64,000 nt of DNA from Echinicola arenosa. Lineage in GTDB: Bacteria > Bacteroidota > Bacteroidia > Cytophagales > Cyclobacteriaceae. The stretch lies in the NCBI RefSeq assembly GCF_014841125.1, contig NZ_JACYTQ010000002.1, forward strand, positions 1-64,000, in the 5' to 3' direction. A program made the position numbers and the translations under genes. Of the stretch, positions 25,650 through 34,176 are shown piece by piece. The first letter of the stretch is position 1, and each line of letters starts with the position of its first letter. A model generated the notes under the pieces. The model did no database searches and was not told where the DNA came from. It saw only the letters and a program-made list of their open reading frames with translations.

Positions 25650-26073
25650 TGAAGGGTACAAAGGACGAAGTGGGAAGTTTGGAGGAGGATGACGGTGTGA
25701 ATGGGGAGACCTTCTGCTGACACATAAACTCCTGAACTTATTCATTCCAGGTTATCGTATGCAATAGTCTTGAATTAGCTGTGGGATCGATCACTTGGCG
25801 GTTGTCTAGTGAGTGGTGACAATAAAATTAGGGCAAAGGTATCATTGCCAAATATTTTATTTAAAAAATCCCTTTATTGGTAAAAAACAGTTTATATTTC
25901 TCATTTTAAAAACAAAATTATTAAATTATCAACTCAAATTAACAAATAATTAATCTTATTCTATGTTTTAGATATCAGCCAATGGGTTAAATTTAAGTTT
26001 TGTGCAAACCTTAACCCACTGATCACCGGTGCTTCTTATTGGAGAAGCTGCCGCTCACAAAAACCAACTGTCC

Positions 26074-26649
26074 ATGGCAAACCACATCAATAAAGCGGCC
26101 CAAAACCAAGAAATGGCTAATTTATCGGACCTGGAAACAATTTTTTACGCCTACCATAGGAAGTTGGTCTATTTTGCCTTTCAATACCTGAAGGACCAAG
26201 ACTTGTCAGAAGATGTGGTGCAGGAGGTCTTTATTAAGCTGTCCCAAAATGACCTGCTACTTAGGCAGGACAGGCTTGCCATCCAACATTACCTGTACAA
26301 GGCCGTCAAAAACAAGTGTTTCAATCTTATACGTGATCAGAAAGTACATGACCGCGTCAAGGAACAACTGACCGAATCGGAATGGGATGATCAAACGATC
26401 ATTCACAAAATCATTCAATCCGAGGTCATCGCGGAACTCTATGCTGCCATCAGCTCCCTTCCTGAAAAGTGTCAGGAAATATCCCGAATGGGCTACCTCC
26501 ATGGAAAAACCAACCAGGAAATTGCCCAGGAACTGGGAGTATCTGTCAATACCGTCAAGACCCAAAAGCAAAGAGGCTTAAAGCTGCTCCGCCATAAGTT
26601 GAACCCTGAAGCTTTGGGTTGCCTTTTGATGATGGTTGAGCAATTGTAG
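26074..26649 (+). CDS. ECF RNA polymerase sigma factor, FecI-like
   Basis: A 191-residue ECF sigma factor from ATG 26074; an open frame extends to GTG 26029 and another Met lies at 26113, so the start is not certain. Sigma region 2 is AYHRKLVYFAFQYLKDQ and EDVVQEVFIKLSQ, and region 4 holds HGKTNQEIAQELGVSVNTVK. With the FecR-like gene behind it and a SusC/SusD pair next, this is the typical regulatory head of a Bacteroidota uptake locus: ligand binding at SusC signals through FecR to free the sigma factor. Confidence 0.88.
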   Translation: MANHINKAAQNQEMANLSDLETIFYAYHRKLVYFAFQYLKDQDLSEDVVQEVFIKLSQNDLLLRQDRLAIQHYLYKAVKNKCFNLIRDQKVHDRVKEQLTESEWDDQTIIHKIIQSEVIAELYAAISSLPEKCQEISRMGYLHGKTNQEIAQELGVSVNTVKTQKQRGLKLLRHKLNPEALGCLLMMVEQL

Positions 26650-26801
26650 CAGTTTCACCCTCAATTGGCTGTTTACTTTTCCTAGTTATTTTAGCCACCC
26701 TATAGGGTCTTCTATTTAGGCCTTCATTATTTTCTATTTTTTTTTACTTGCTTTCACCCCAATGCAGGAGTTAAGTGTAATGGAAATAAAGAACCATCTC
26801 T

Positions 26802-27977
26802 ATGCCATTAAACGACCCTTATATTCAAGAATATACACAGTTGATTCTTAAAAGCTTTCGGCAGCCTTTGAGTGATCAGGAACGTGCCAAGCTAGAGGGT
26901 TGGCTGTCCGAGCATCCCGATAACCAAGATTTTTATGATAGGATGAACGGACAGGAAGGTTTTGACGAGGCCATGGACATGATGGCCTCTATCGATAGTG
27001 AGCGGGCTTTTAGATCCTTGCGCCAAAAAATATCCTCCCCTACCTCAACCGCTCTCCAAAAAAGGCAGTGGCCCCAATATGTGGCAGCATGCCTGTTGAT
27101 CGGTATTTTGGTGAGTTGTTTTTTCCTGTTCAGGCCAGATATCCCTTCTATTTTCGAGGAACAGCAATTGGCCAATGATGCGCTTCCCGGAGAATCTAAA
27201 GCCAATTTGATTTTCCCAGATGGCAGCGAGGTATCTCTGGATAAAGCGTCCGAAGGATCACTAACCCAATCCAACGGAGTGGGTATTACGAAGGATGGGG
27301 CGCAAGTAATTTTCGAACCCCAGCCTACCAAAGCAGATAAGTTAAAAGCTTTCCACACCATTCAAGTTCCCCGGGGTGGAAAGTATAAGGTAGTCCTGTC
27401 CGATGGCACCAAGGTATGGCTTAATTCCGCCAGCTCCCTCCACTTCCCTCCTAATTTTCTGGACAAAGAGAGGGTGGTGGAGCTCAACGGAGAAGCTTAT
27501 TTTGAAGTGGCAAAGCAGGAGGACTGGCCATTTGTGGTCATGGCCAAAGGCACGGAGATCAAAGTGCTGGGTACTCATTTCAATGTAAAAGCCTATCCCA
27601 ATGAACCGTACACGCAGACCAGTCTCGTGGAAGGATCGATAGCCGTCACTTATCAAAAGCAGCGGAAGCTAGTCTCTCCGGGAGAATTGCTGATCTCAGA
27701 TGAACAGCTTACCAAAAGAAAGATCAACCCCCAAGAAGCGACTGCATGGAAGGACGGGGTGTTCATGTTTAAAAGCACCCCATTGGATGAAATATTAAGG
27801 CAGTTAGAGCGCTGGTACGACATTCATGTCGCAAGCAGCACCCAGGTGCCGGACATGCATTTTAGTGGGACGATCACCATGGACACCAAGCTCAGTCAGG
27901 TACTTCAAATGCTGGAAATATCAGGAAATGTAAAATTCGAAATTAAAAATAAACTCATCTATGTAAACAAACCTTAA
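26802..27977 (+). CDS. FecR-family anti-sigma factor
   Basis: A 391-residue inner-membrane protein. The cytoplasmic N-terminus (1-90) would hold the sigma factor. One membrane helix spans about 92-110. The periplasmic part has a FecR domain (VPRGGKYKVVLSDGTKVWLN, FPPNFLDKERVVELNGEAYF) and a C-terminal DUF4974-like domain (TPLDEILRQLERWYDI). It should pass a signal from the SusC N-terminal domain to the ECF factor. Confidence 0.93.
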   Translation: MPLNDPYIQEYTQLILKSFRQPLSDQERAKLEGWLSEHPDNQDFYDRMNGQEGFDEAMDMMASIDSERAFRSLRQKISSPTSTALQKRQWPQYVAACLLIGILVSCFFLFRPDIPSIFEEQQLANDALPGESKANLIFPDGSEVSLDKASEGSLTQSNGVGITKDGAQVIFEPQPTKADKLKAFHTIQVPRGGKYKVVLSDGTKVWLNSASSLHFPPNFLDKERVVELNGEAYFEVAKQEDWPFVVMAKGTEIKVLGTHFNVKAYPNEPYTQTSLVEGSIAVTYQKQRKLVSPGELLISDEQLTKRKINPQEATAWKDGVFMFKSTPLDEILRQLERWYDIHVASSTQVPDMHFSGTITMDTKLSQVLQMLEISGNVKFEIKNKLIYVNKP

Positions 27978-27983
27978 AAAAAC

Positions 27984-28012
27984 AACCGACAGTTGTGCGA
28001 GAACTGTCGGTT
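27984..28012. repeat. 11-bp hairpin between fecR-like and susC-like genes
   Basis: AACCGACAGTT (27984-27994) pairs perfectly with AACTGTCGGTT (28002-28012) around a 7-base loop. No T-run follows, so this is more likely a processing or attenuation hairpin than a full terminator. Confidence 0.5.
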
Positions 28013-28078
28013 TAGCCGATCAATGGCATTCTAACATCACATTAAAATTCTATTAATCAACTTCTAATTGGTAAAGTT

Positions 28079-31000
28079 ATGAAATTAACCTCCTTTGGAC
28101 AAGGTGGCCAGTGGCTATCTTTTACTCCTCCAAATCTACTCTTAGTTATGAAATGTACTTTTATTTTATGTTTTGCACTCTGTATCCAGGTCTCGGCCAG
28201 TGTGCACTCACAGAACATTTCCTTGAAGGCCAATGCGGTCAAGTTGGAAAAAGTACTGGAGATGATCGAAGGCCAAACCGGCTTCCGGTTTATCTACAAT
28301 GATGAGCTAGTGCGGCAATCCGTACCGGTGAGCATCGATGTAAAGGATGGTCCCTTGGACAAAACGCTTGAGGAAATCTTCAAGGACCAGCCCTTTACCT
28401 TTGGGATCATGGAGAACTATATCGTGGTCAAACCCAATAAAAACAACAAACTAAACGACATTACTATTGGAGGAAAAATTTACGATGAAGAAGGCTTACC
28501 GCTTCCCGGCGCAACCATATTAGTAAAAGGAACCAACATCGGGACCGTGGCGGATTATGATGGCCAATATAAAATCAAAGCCAAAGAGGACGCCATCCTG
28601 ATCTTCAGCATGCTGGGATACAAAGCGCAGGAAGTGTCCGTCCAAGGTCGTGACAACATTGACATTACCTTGCTACAGGAAGCTACTGCCCTGGATGAGG
28701 TGGTTGTCTTAGGCTATAATACGGTAGAAAAGCAGCACATCGCGTCCTCTATTTCTGAAATGGATATGGACAGGGCCAAATCCCGTCCCATTTATAAATT
28801 GGAGGAGGCCTTCAGCGGTACCCTAGCCGGGGTAACCTTGATGCAGGGCAATAACTTGCCAGGAAGTGTACCGGGTACTATCTCCATCAGAGGAATCAGT
28901 ACTTTGCAAAATGCAGATCCATTGGTCATCGTAGATGGTATGGAGCAATCCCTGACGGACATTGACCCCAATGAAATCAAATCTATCAGTGTCCTCAAAG
29001 ATGCAGCTTCGGCCTCCATGTATGGATCTCGTGGTGCCAATGGGGTAATCATCATTGAGACCAACCGAGGCACGACCGGCCAATTTAAAGTCGATATACA
29101 CTCTTGGGCAGCCATCAATGACCCAATAGACCTGCCCAACTTTGTGGGAGCAGCCGATTATATGAGGCTAAACAATGAAGCCAGAAACATCCAAGGCCAA
29201 TCATTGCTGTACACGGAGGATGAAATCGCACAAGCTGCCCAAGGTCTCTCCACGGATACAGACTGGCTGGATGAGGTGATCGAAAGGAGAGCCCATTCTT
29301 ATAATTTCTCCTCCAATATCTCCGGAGGAGGCGGTGTCGGTACTTTTAACCTGATGCTAGGTTACCTGAAAGAAAATGGCCTTAACAACTTGGAAGGAAC
29401 GGACCGCTTCAGCGCCCGATTCAATACCAATATCAACATAGCCGATAAGTTTGTATTGTTGGCAGACTTTTATGCCAGGAGGCTTCAGGTGGATAGACTC
29501 CATGCCAACTCTGATGGTCATGGTCTTTACCAGATTGCTTGGAGGATGAACCCTACCCAGGGCATATTCTATGATTCTGACCTACCGGAGCATTATATCC
29601 TGCACAATGACCTGAACCCTGTGGCCAGAATCTACCATGGTGGATCCAGAAATTATCTCCATGACCGCAGCACGATCAACCTGAGACCTAAATATCATAT
29701 CAACGACAACCTTCATATCAATGGGAACATCTCCTATATGATCAATAAGTCTGCTGAAAAGTACAAGCGGGAAACTTTCAAGTTTTTTGATGGAGATGGA
29801 AGGCCTGTCACCACCTGGGCCAACAGTGTAGGGGCTTCCCAAGGAGTCAGTGTCAGCCAGATCACCGCCAGGGCCAATATCAACTATGAGAAAGACTTAC
29901 GGGAAGAACAGGACAAACTCTACTTGGTGGCAGGGTCAGAAATCATGAATTATAACTATACGGACTACCGCGAAATCTCCAAAGCTTCCTTTTACTCCAA
30001 GCTAAACTATTCCTTCGACAACCGCTACCTCTTGGAGGTAACTGCCAGAAAAGATGGGAGCAGCAAATTTGCACCTGGACATCGGTGGGGCTTCTTCCCA
30101 TCAGGTGCATTGGCCTGGAATGTCCATAATGAATCTTTTATGAACGGCCTCAAAAACAGCGGTGCCATCAATAACCTGAAATTCAGGGTTTCTTATGGGC
30201 TGATCGGGAATGAAAATGTAGATCCCTACTTATGGCAAGAAGTGGTCAACACTTGGGGATGGACCATGCGGGTTCCCAACCCTAGTTTCTCTTGGGAAAA
30301 ACAAAAACAGGGAAATATCGGGGTTGACCTGACCATCCTGGACAATAGGCTTTCCCTGACGGCTGATATTTATAAAAAACATTCTACAGACCTGATCTAT
30401 TCCAATTTTCCTGTACCACCATTGACAGGATCCTATTACCTGGAGTCCTCTGTAAATATCGGGGAAGTAGAAAACAAGGGTTGGGAATTGACCGCCAACT
30501 GGAGTGACCAAATAGGGGATTTCAGTTATTCTGTAGGGGGAATTCTATTTGATAACAATAACAAAATCTTGAAAGCCGGCTATTCGGATTCCGATACGTT
30601 GATCTTTAAAGGAAACAGTGATAAAATCTGGTACAGAGGAATCGCATTGGACAATTATTATGGTTATGAGAGTGATGGATATTTTCAGAACCAAGAAGAA
30701 GTAGATGCCACTCAGGCAAAGCTGCCGAATACCCTTTCAGGAGATATCCGCTATGTGGACCAAAATGGCGATGGGATCATCAATGACAAAGACAGGATCA
30801 ACCTCGGAGATCCCTTCCCCCATATGAACTACTCAGTTACTTTGGACCTCCGCTACAAGAACTGGGATTTCAGCTTCTTGGGACAAGGTGTAGGCAAGAG
30901 GATGGGAAGACTCAATGGACAGGAAGGTTATCCTGTGCTGATGGATGGCAGCGGCAATGATCTGGGAGCTCCACGCCAAGAATATATGGACAACCGATGG

Positions 31001-31297
31001 ACGCCGGAAACTCCCAACAGTCGCTTTCCAAGGGTATGGACGGGACCAAGCTCCAATGCGGTCCTCAGTGATGTCTGGCTGAGTGATGCTTCTTACTTCC
31101 GTATCAAGACCCTACAGTTGGGCTACACTATCGCCCGACCTCTAAAAGGTGTCAGAAACCTCCGCGTCTATATGAATGCCCAAGATGCTTTTACCTTCAC
31201 CAAATGGGAAGGCTTGGAGCCAGAAAGGAATGGAGGAAATGGCAACTACCCCCGAATGGCCAGCTACAGCTTAGGCCTTAAACTAACCGTACTCTAA
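28079..31297 (+). CDS. SusC/RagA-family TonB-linked outer-membrane protein with STN domain
   Basis: A 1072-residue outer-membrane importer. After a signal region (about 20-42) come an STN domain (about 50-120; LEKVLEMIEGQTGFRFIYND), which contacts the FecR periplasmic part, and a carboxypeptidase-regulatory domain (about 128-200). The SusC plug has ADPLVIVDGM and SVLKDAASASMYGSRGANG, and a large barrel follows. It works with SusD on the next gene. The two genes are 12 bases apart. Substrate unknown: no glycoside hydrolase, peptidase or lyase is encoded next to them. Confidence 0.95.
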   Translation: MKLTSFGQGGQWLSFTPPNLLLVMKCTFILCFALCIQVSASVHSQNISLKANAVKLEKVLEMIEGQTGFRFIYNDELVRQSVPVSIDVKDGPLDKTLEEIFKDQPFTFGIMENYIVVKPNKNNKLNDITIGGKIYDEEGLPLPGATILVKGTNIGTVADYDGQYKIKAKEDAILIFSMLGYKAQEVSVQGRDNIDITLLQEATALDEVVVLGYNTVEKQHIASSISEMDMDRAKSRPIYKLEEAFSGTLAGVTLMQGNNLPGSVPGTISIRGISTLQNADPLVIVDGMEQSLTDIDPNEIKSISVLKDAASASMYGSRGANGVIIIETNRGTTGQFKVDIHSWAAINDPIDLPNFVGAADYMRLNNEARNIQGQSLLYTEDEIAQAAQGLSTDTDWLDEVIERRAHSYNFSSNISGGGGVGTFNLMLGYLKENGLNNLEGTDRFSARFNTNINIADKFVLLADFYARRLQVDRLHANSDGHGLYQIAWRMNPTQGIFYDSDLPEHYILHNDLNPVARIYHGGSRNYLHDRSTINLRPKYHINDNLHINGNISYMINKSAEKYKRETFKFFDGDGRPVTTWANSVGASQGVSVSQITARANINYEKDLREEQDKLYLVAGSEIMNYNYTDYREISKASFYSKLNYSFDNRYLLEVTARKDGSSKFAPGHRWGFFPSGALAWNVHNESFMNGLKNSGAINNLKFRVSYGLIGNENVDPYLWQEVVNTWGWTMRVPNPSFSWEKQKQGNIGVDLTILDNRLSLTADIYKKHSTDLIYSNFPVPPLTGSYYLESSVNIGEVENKGWELTANWSDQIGDFSYSVGGILFDNNNKILKAGYSDSDTLIFKGNSDKIWYRGIALDNYYGYESDGYFQNQEEVDATQAKLPNTLSGDIRYVDQNGDGIINDKDRINLGDPFPHMNYSVTLDLRYKNWDFSFLGQGVGKRMGRLNGQEGYPVLMDGSGNDLGAPRQEYMDNRWTPETPNSRFPRVWTGPSSNAVLSDVWLSDASYFRIKTLQLGYTIARPLKGVRNLRVYMNAQDAFTFTKWEGLEPERNGGNGNYPRMASYSLGLKLTVL

Positions 31298-31309
31298 AGC
31301 ATTAGCCTT

Positions 31310-32908
31310 ATGAAAAAATATATCTTCACTATATGCCTATTGTCCCTGCTTTCCTTTAGCTGTGAAAGCTTCTTGGACAAAACCGACCCTACAGCGACCT
31401 CCTTTACGGAGTTCTATAATGACGAGGAAGACCTGAGAAGGGTAACCTACAGTAGTTACTTGGATATGTTTACCCATCAGAGTGACAGAAGATTATTATT
31501 CTATCTAAAGGATGGAAGGTCGGACAATGCCTATTCCCGCATAGCGAGTGACCATCATCAGGTCATCGCCAATGGTAACCTGAATAGCAATGCCACTGTA
31601 CCAGAGTATTACTATTCCATGCATATGAAACACCTGGGCCGTCTCAATAACTTTATTGACAATATCAACGAGCCCTACGTGGAAGATGAAGCGGTTCGTA
31701 CCCGCTACCACAATATCTTACAAGGACTGCGTGTGTGGCATTATTTCAGACTTACCTTCCGATGGGGGGACGTTCCTTTTGTACTGCAACCTGCTGATTT
31801 GGACGAAGCCAGGCAGCCTGCCACTCCCAAGGAGGAAATTCTGGATACGATCTTTCCACTGGGAGAAGAAATCGCCAATAGCCTTCCTGAAGATGAGTAC
31901 ACTTCGAACAAATACATGTTTAATAAATTCTCGTTGAAAGCGCTTATCATGCGGTACGCCTTATACAATGAACGGTATGAGCTGGCCGCCAGACTGGCCA
32001 AGGAAATCATGGATAGTGAAAATTACAGTCTTCATCCTGTATACAGGGATCTTTTCCAATATGAAGCTGCTTCCAACAACAATGAGTTCATCATGCATAT
32101 GGACCAAGAAAGCCATAGTGGAAGCACCACTTACTCTTTTAGAGACCTGGGGCCCCACTTCCGTACCGGGGATGGGCAATCCTATGTGGTCCCATTGAAG
32201 TCTCTAGTGGACAGTTATTGGACCTTGCAAGGTAGGCCTATTGACGATTGTCCTTACTATAGTCAAACAGAATATGAGCTGGACCCCAACCTAAACCGTG
32301 ATCCAAGGTATGAAGCTTCCATTATGGGACATGGAGATGAGTTTTATGGAGAAACCATCGATATCTATAACCCGAACAGTCCCATGTTTTATGAGAACCA
32401 GAGAGCCAGTGGTTCGGGATATTGGTTCAGGAAGTTTGTATCGGACAACGATGCTTTTCGAAGTGGTAACATGGAATTTGGGCTGCTTCGTTATGCGGAA
32501 GTACTCCTCACCTATGCAGAGGCCAAAATCATGATGAATGAAATCGATGATCTGGCCAAAGACTGTATCAACCAGGTACGGGAACGCGCAGGACTAGACA
32601 TGACCGAAGCCAATGTCACCCTGCCTGAATATGCCTCCTATACCCAAGACGAATGGATCGCACTGGTCAGAAATGAGAGAAGGGTAGAGTTTGCTGGCGA
32701 AGGACTACGCTATGATGACATCATACGTTGGAGAATAGCAGAGGAAGTGCTCAACCAACCAGCTTTAGGACATACCAAAATGGAAAACGGAAACCTTGTG
32801 ACTCTCAAGATTGAAGATAGGACCTTCAAGCAACACCAGTATATCTGGCCTTTTCATGAAAGCAGCCTTAAGGTCAACCCTGGATTAAATCAAAATCCAG
32901 GATACTAG
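31310..32908 (+). CDS. SusD/RagB-family surface lipoprotein
   Basis: A 532-residue lipoprotein with lipobox SFSC (C18), then CESFLDKTDPTATS, the SusD start pattern. The alpha-helical TPR body carries NILQGLRVWHYFRLTFRWGDVP, and the C-terminus has RNERRVEFAGEGLRYDDIIRW, the family signature. It binds the ligand at the SusC lid. It is the last gene of this locus and a terminator follows. Confidence 0.95.
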   Translation: MKKYIFTICLLSLLSFSCESFLDKTDPTATSFTEFYNDEEDLRRVTYSSYLDMFTHQSDRRLLFYLKDGRSDNAYSRIASDHHQVIANGNLNSNATVPEYYYSMHMKHLGRLNNFIDNINEPYVEDEAVRTRYHNILQGLRVWHYFRLTFRWGDVPFVLQPADLDEARQPATPKEEILDTIFPLGEEIANSLPEDEYTSNKYMFNKFSLKALIMRYALYNERYELAARLAKEIMDSENYSLHPVYRDLFQYEAASNNNEFIMHMDQESHSGSTTYSFRDLGPHFRTGDGQSYVVPLKSLVDSYWTLQGRPIDDCPYYSQTEYELDPNLNRDPRYEASIMGHGDEFYGETIDIYNPNSPMFYENQRASGSGYWFRKFVSDNDAFRSGNMEFGLLRYAEVLLTYAEAKIMMNEIDDLAKDCINQVRERAGLDMTEANVTLPEYASYTQDEWIALVRNERRVEFAGEGLRYDDIIRWRIAEEVLNQPALGHTKMENGNLVTLKIEDRTFKQHQYIWPFHESSLKVNPGLNQNPGY

Positions 32909-32941
32909 ATAAACTATTTTTTTCGCTTTTCGCACAAGTTG

Positions 32942-32986
32942 GGTCGGCCTGAATTTGATCATTCATTTTTAGGCCGATCATTTTTT
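32942..32986 (+). terminator. Terminator behind susD-like gene
   Basis: GGTCGGCCT (32942-32950) pairs with AGGCCGATC (32971-32979), with one G-T pair; a T-run follows at 32981-32986. Confidence 0.7.
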
Positions 32987-33107
32987 GTGGTCATGCCAAT
33001 GGATACCTGTCATGGCGCCGCATTTCTGGCGACATTCGCACATTGTGGAGATTTGGAGTGAGTCTGGATTGTCCACAGATGAATGGGATAAACACTGATG
33101 GATGGTG

Positions 33108-33170
33108 CTGGAAGTGGAAAGGGGAAAGTATGAAAGAAGAAGGACGAATTGGGAAGCTTAAAGTACGAAG
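33108..33170. repeat. Purine-rich intergenic tract 5
   Basis: G/A-rich run (GGAAGTGGAAAGGGGAAAGT, GGGAAGCTTAAAGTACGAAG) in the 250-base stretch between the susD terminator and the regulator terminator. No gene seen there. Confidence 0.45.
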
Positions 33171-33190
33171 ACTCACTGTGGCGCAAAGGA

Positions 33191-33218
33191 TAAAAAAGGT
33201 GTAGATGCAATCTACACC
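33191..33218 (-). terminator. Terminator of the XRE regulator gene
   Basis: On the minus strand GGTGTAGAT (complement of 33210-33218) pairs perfectly with ATCTACACC (complement of 33198-33206) around a three-base loop, followed by six T (complement of 33192-33197). It lies 20 bases behind the stop of the gene at 33238. The same box without perfect pairing is at 14272. Confidence 0.75.
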
Positions 33219-33237
33219 AAGACCAAGCGAAACTTTC

Positions 33238-34071
33238 TTACTGCACAGCTGCCTCGACAAAACTTTCTTCTTTCTGTTTTTGACTTTGCTGAAAGAGCAG
33301 GTAAATGCAGGCGATATCAAATGCTGCGCCTGTCAATACGCCAATCAAGACCAAAATCACAGAAATAAATATAAAGGCATTGACCAGTCCCAAAGCTCCT
33401 ACCACTAAGTATGGCTGTCCCAGTTGTTTTTTGGACATAATCAGGCCCAATGAAAATGGAATCATAGAAATACCAAAAGCCACCACCTCAAACACACCTA
33501 TCCAAATGTCTTCTGAGGCCATCCCTTTCCCATAATAAATATCCACTCCAATCAATACCGCATTGACCAAGATCAAGAACACTGCTCCTAACTGCAATAC
33601 TTGGTTCCCCGTACGTTTCCCTAACAGCCAAAAACCATAGGCAAACCCAGCATATGTAACTAGCACCGCCACCTTCAGCATTACGAAATATTCAGGTTGT
33701 TGAACTTCTTCTCCTGACATCAAGGCCATATTCCATAATATCTCAAAAGAGGACAATATAAAATAAACTATACCTGTCAGGCCAGCCCACCAAAGCTGCC
33801 TTTTATCTAGATAAGAGAACAGGGGCGGGATACTTTTATCCTTCTTTTCTTCTGTTTCGATCGACATCGGGATTTCCAGTACTTCCATGATCGTCCTCAC
33901 TGTATATGCTCGTGGTGTCACTTCTCCTGCCTCTATACGCTGAATGGTACGGACGTTGATGTTACACCGCTCTACAAGTTCTTCCTGGGTCATTCCCTTT
34001 GACAAGCGTCTTTGCTGTATGACCTTGCCTAGTTCAGGTTGCTTCATTGTTGTTAGTTGTTGGTTGACCAT
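33238..34071 (-). CDS. XRE-family regulator with membrane helices
   Basis: A 277-residue protein. The first 70 residues are a Cro/C1 helix-turn-helix (GKVIQQRRLSKGMTQEELVE, then CNINVRTIQRIEAGE). ATG at 34047 (MKQPELG) is an alternative start. Then come six to seven hydrophobic helices (about 100-270). DNA-binding domains tethered to the membrane in this way may sense lipid or envelope state. A tandem 9-base repeat lies just upstream and may be its operator. Confidence 0.8.
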   Translation of the reverse strand: MVNQQLTTMKQPELGKVIQQRRLSKGMTQEELVERCNINVRTIQRIEAGEVTPRAYTVRTIMEVLEIPMSIETEEKKDKSIPPLFSYLDKRQLWWAGLTGIVYFILSSFEILWNMALMSGEEVQQPEYFVMLKVAVLVTYAGFAYGFWLLGKRTGNQVLQLGAVFLILVNAVLIGVDIYYGKGMASEDIWIGVFEVVAFGISMIPFSLGLIMSKKQLGQPYLVVGALGLVNAFIFISVILVLIGVLTGAAFDIACIYLLFQQSQKQKEESFVEAAVQ

Positions 34072-34122
34072 TGCAAATTGAGATTTTTAATTATACCATT
34101 GGCCGAAAAACGAGCGGATTTC

Positions 34123-34142
34123 ACCCGACATTAACCCGACAT
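34123..34142. promoter_or_regulatory. Tandem 9-base repeat upstream of the XRE regulator, operator candidate
   Basis: ACCCGACAT (34123-34131) is repeated at 34134-34142, 11 bases apart, about one helical turn. It lies 52-71 bases upstream of the regulator start and 35 bases behind the PorU2 stop. Two in-phase direct repeats suit cooperative binding of a dimeric regulator; the role is inferred. Confidence 0.4.
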
Positions 34143-34176
34143 ATGCCATTAAAGCTGTTTTTGAAGGGTTTTTAAA

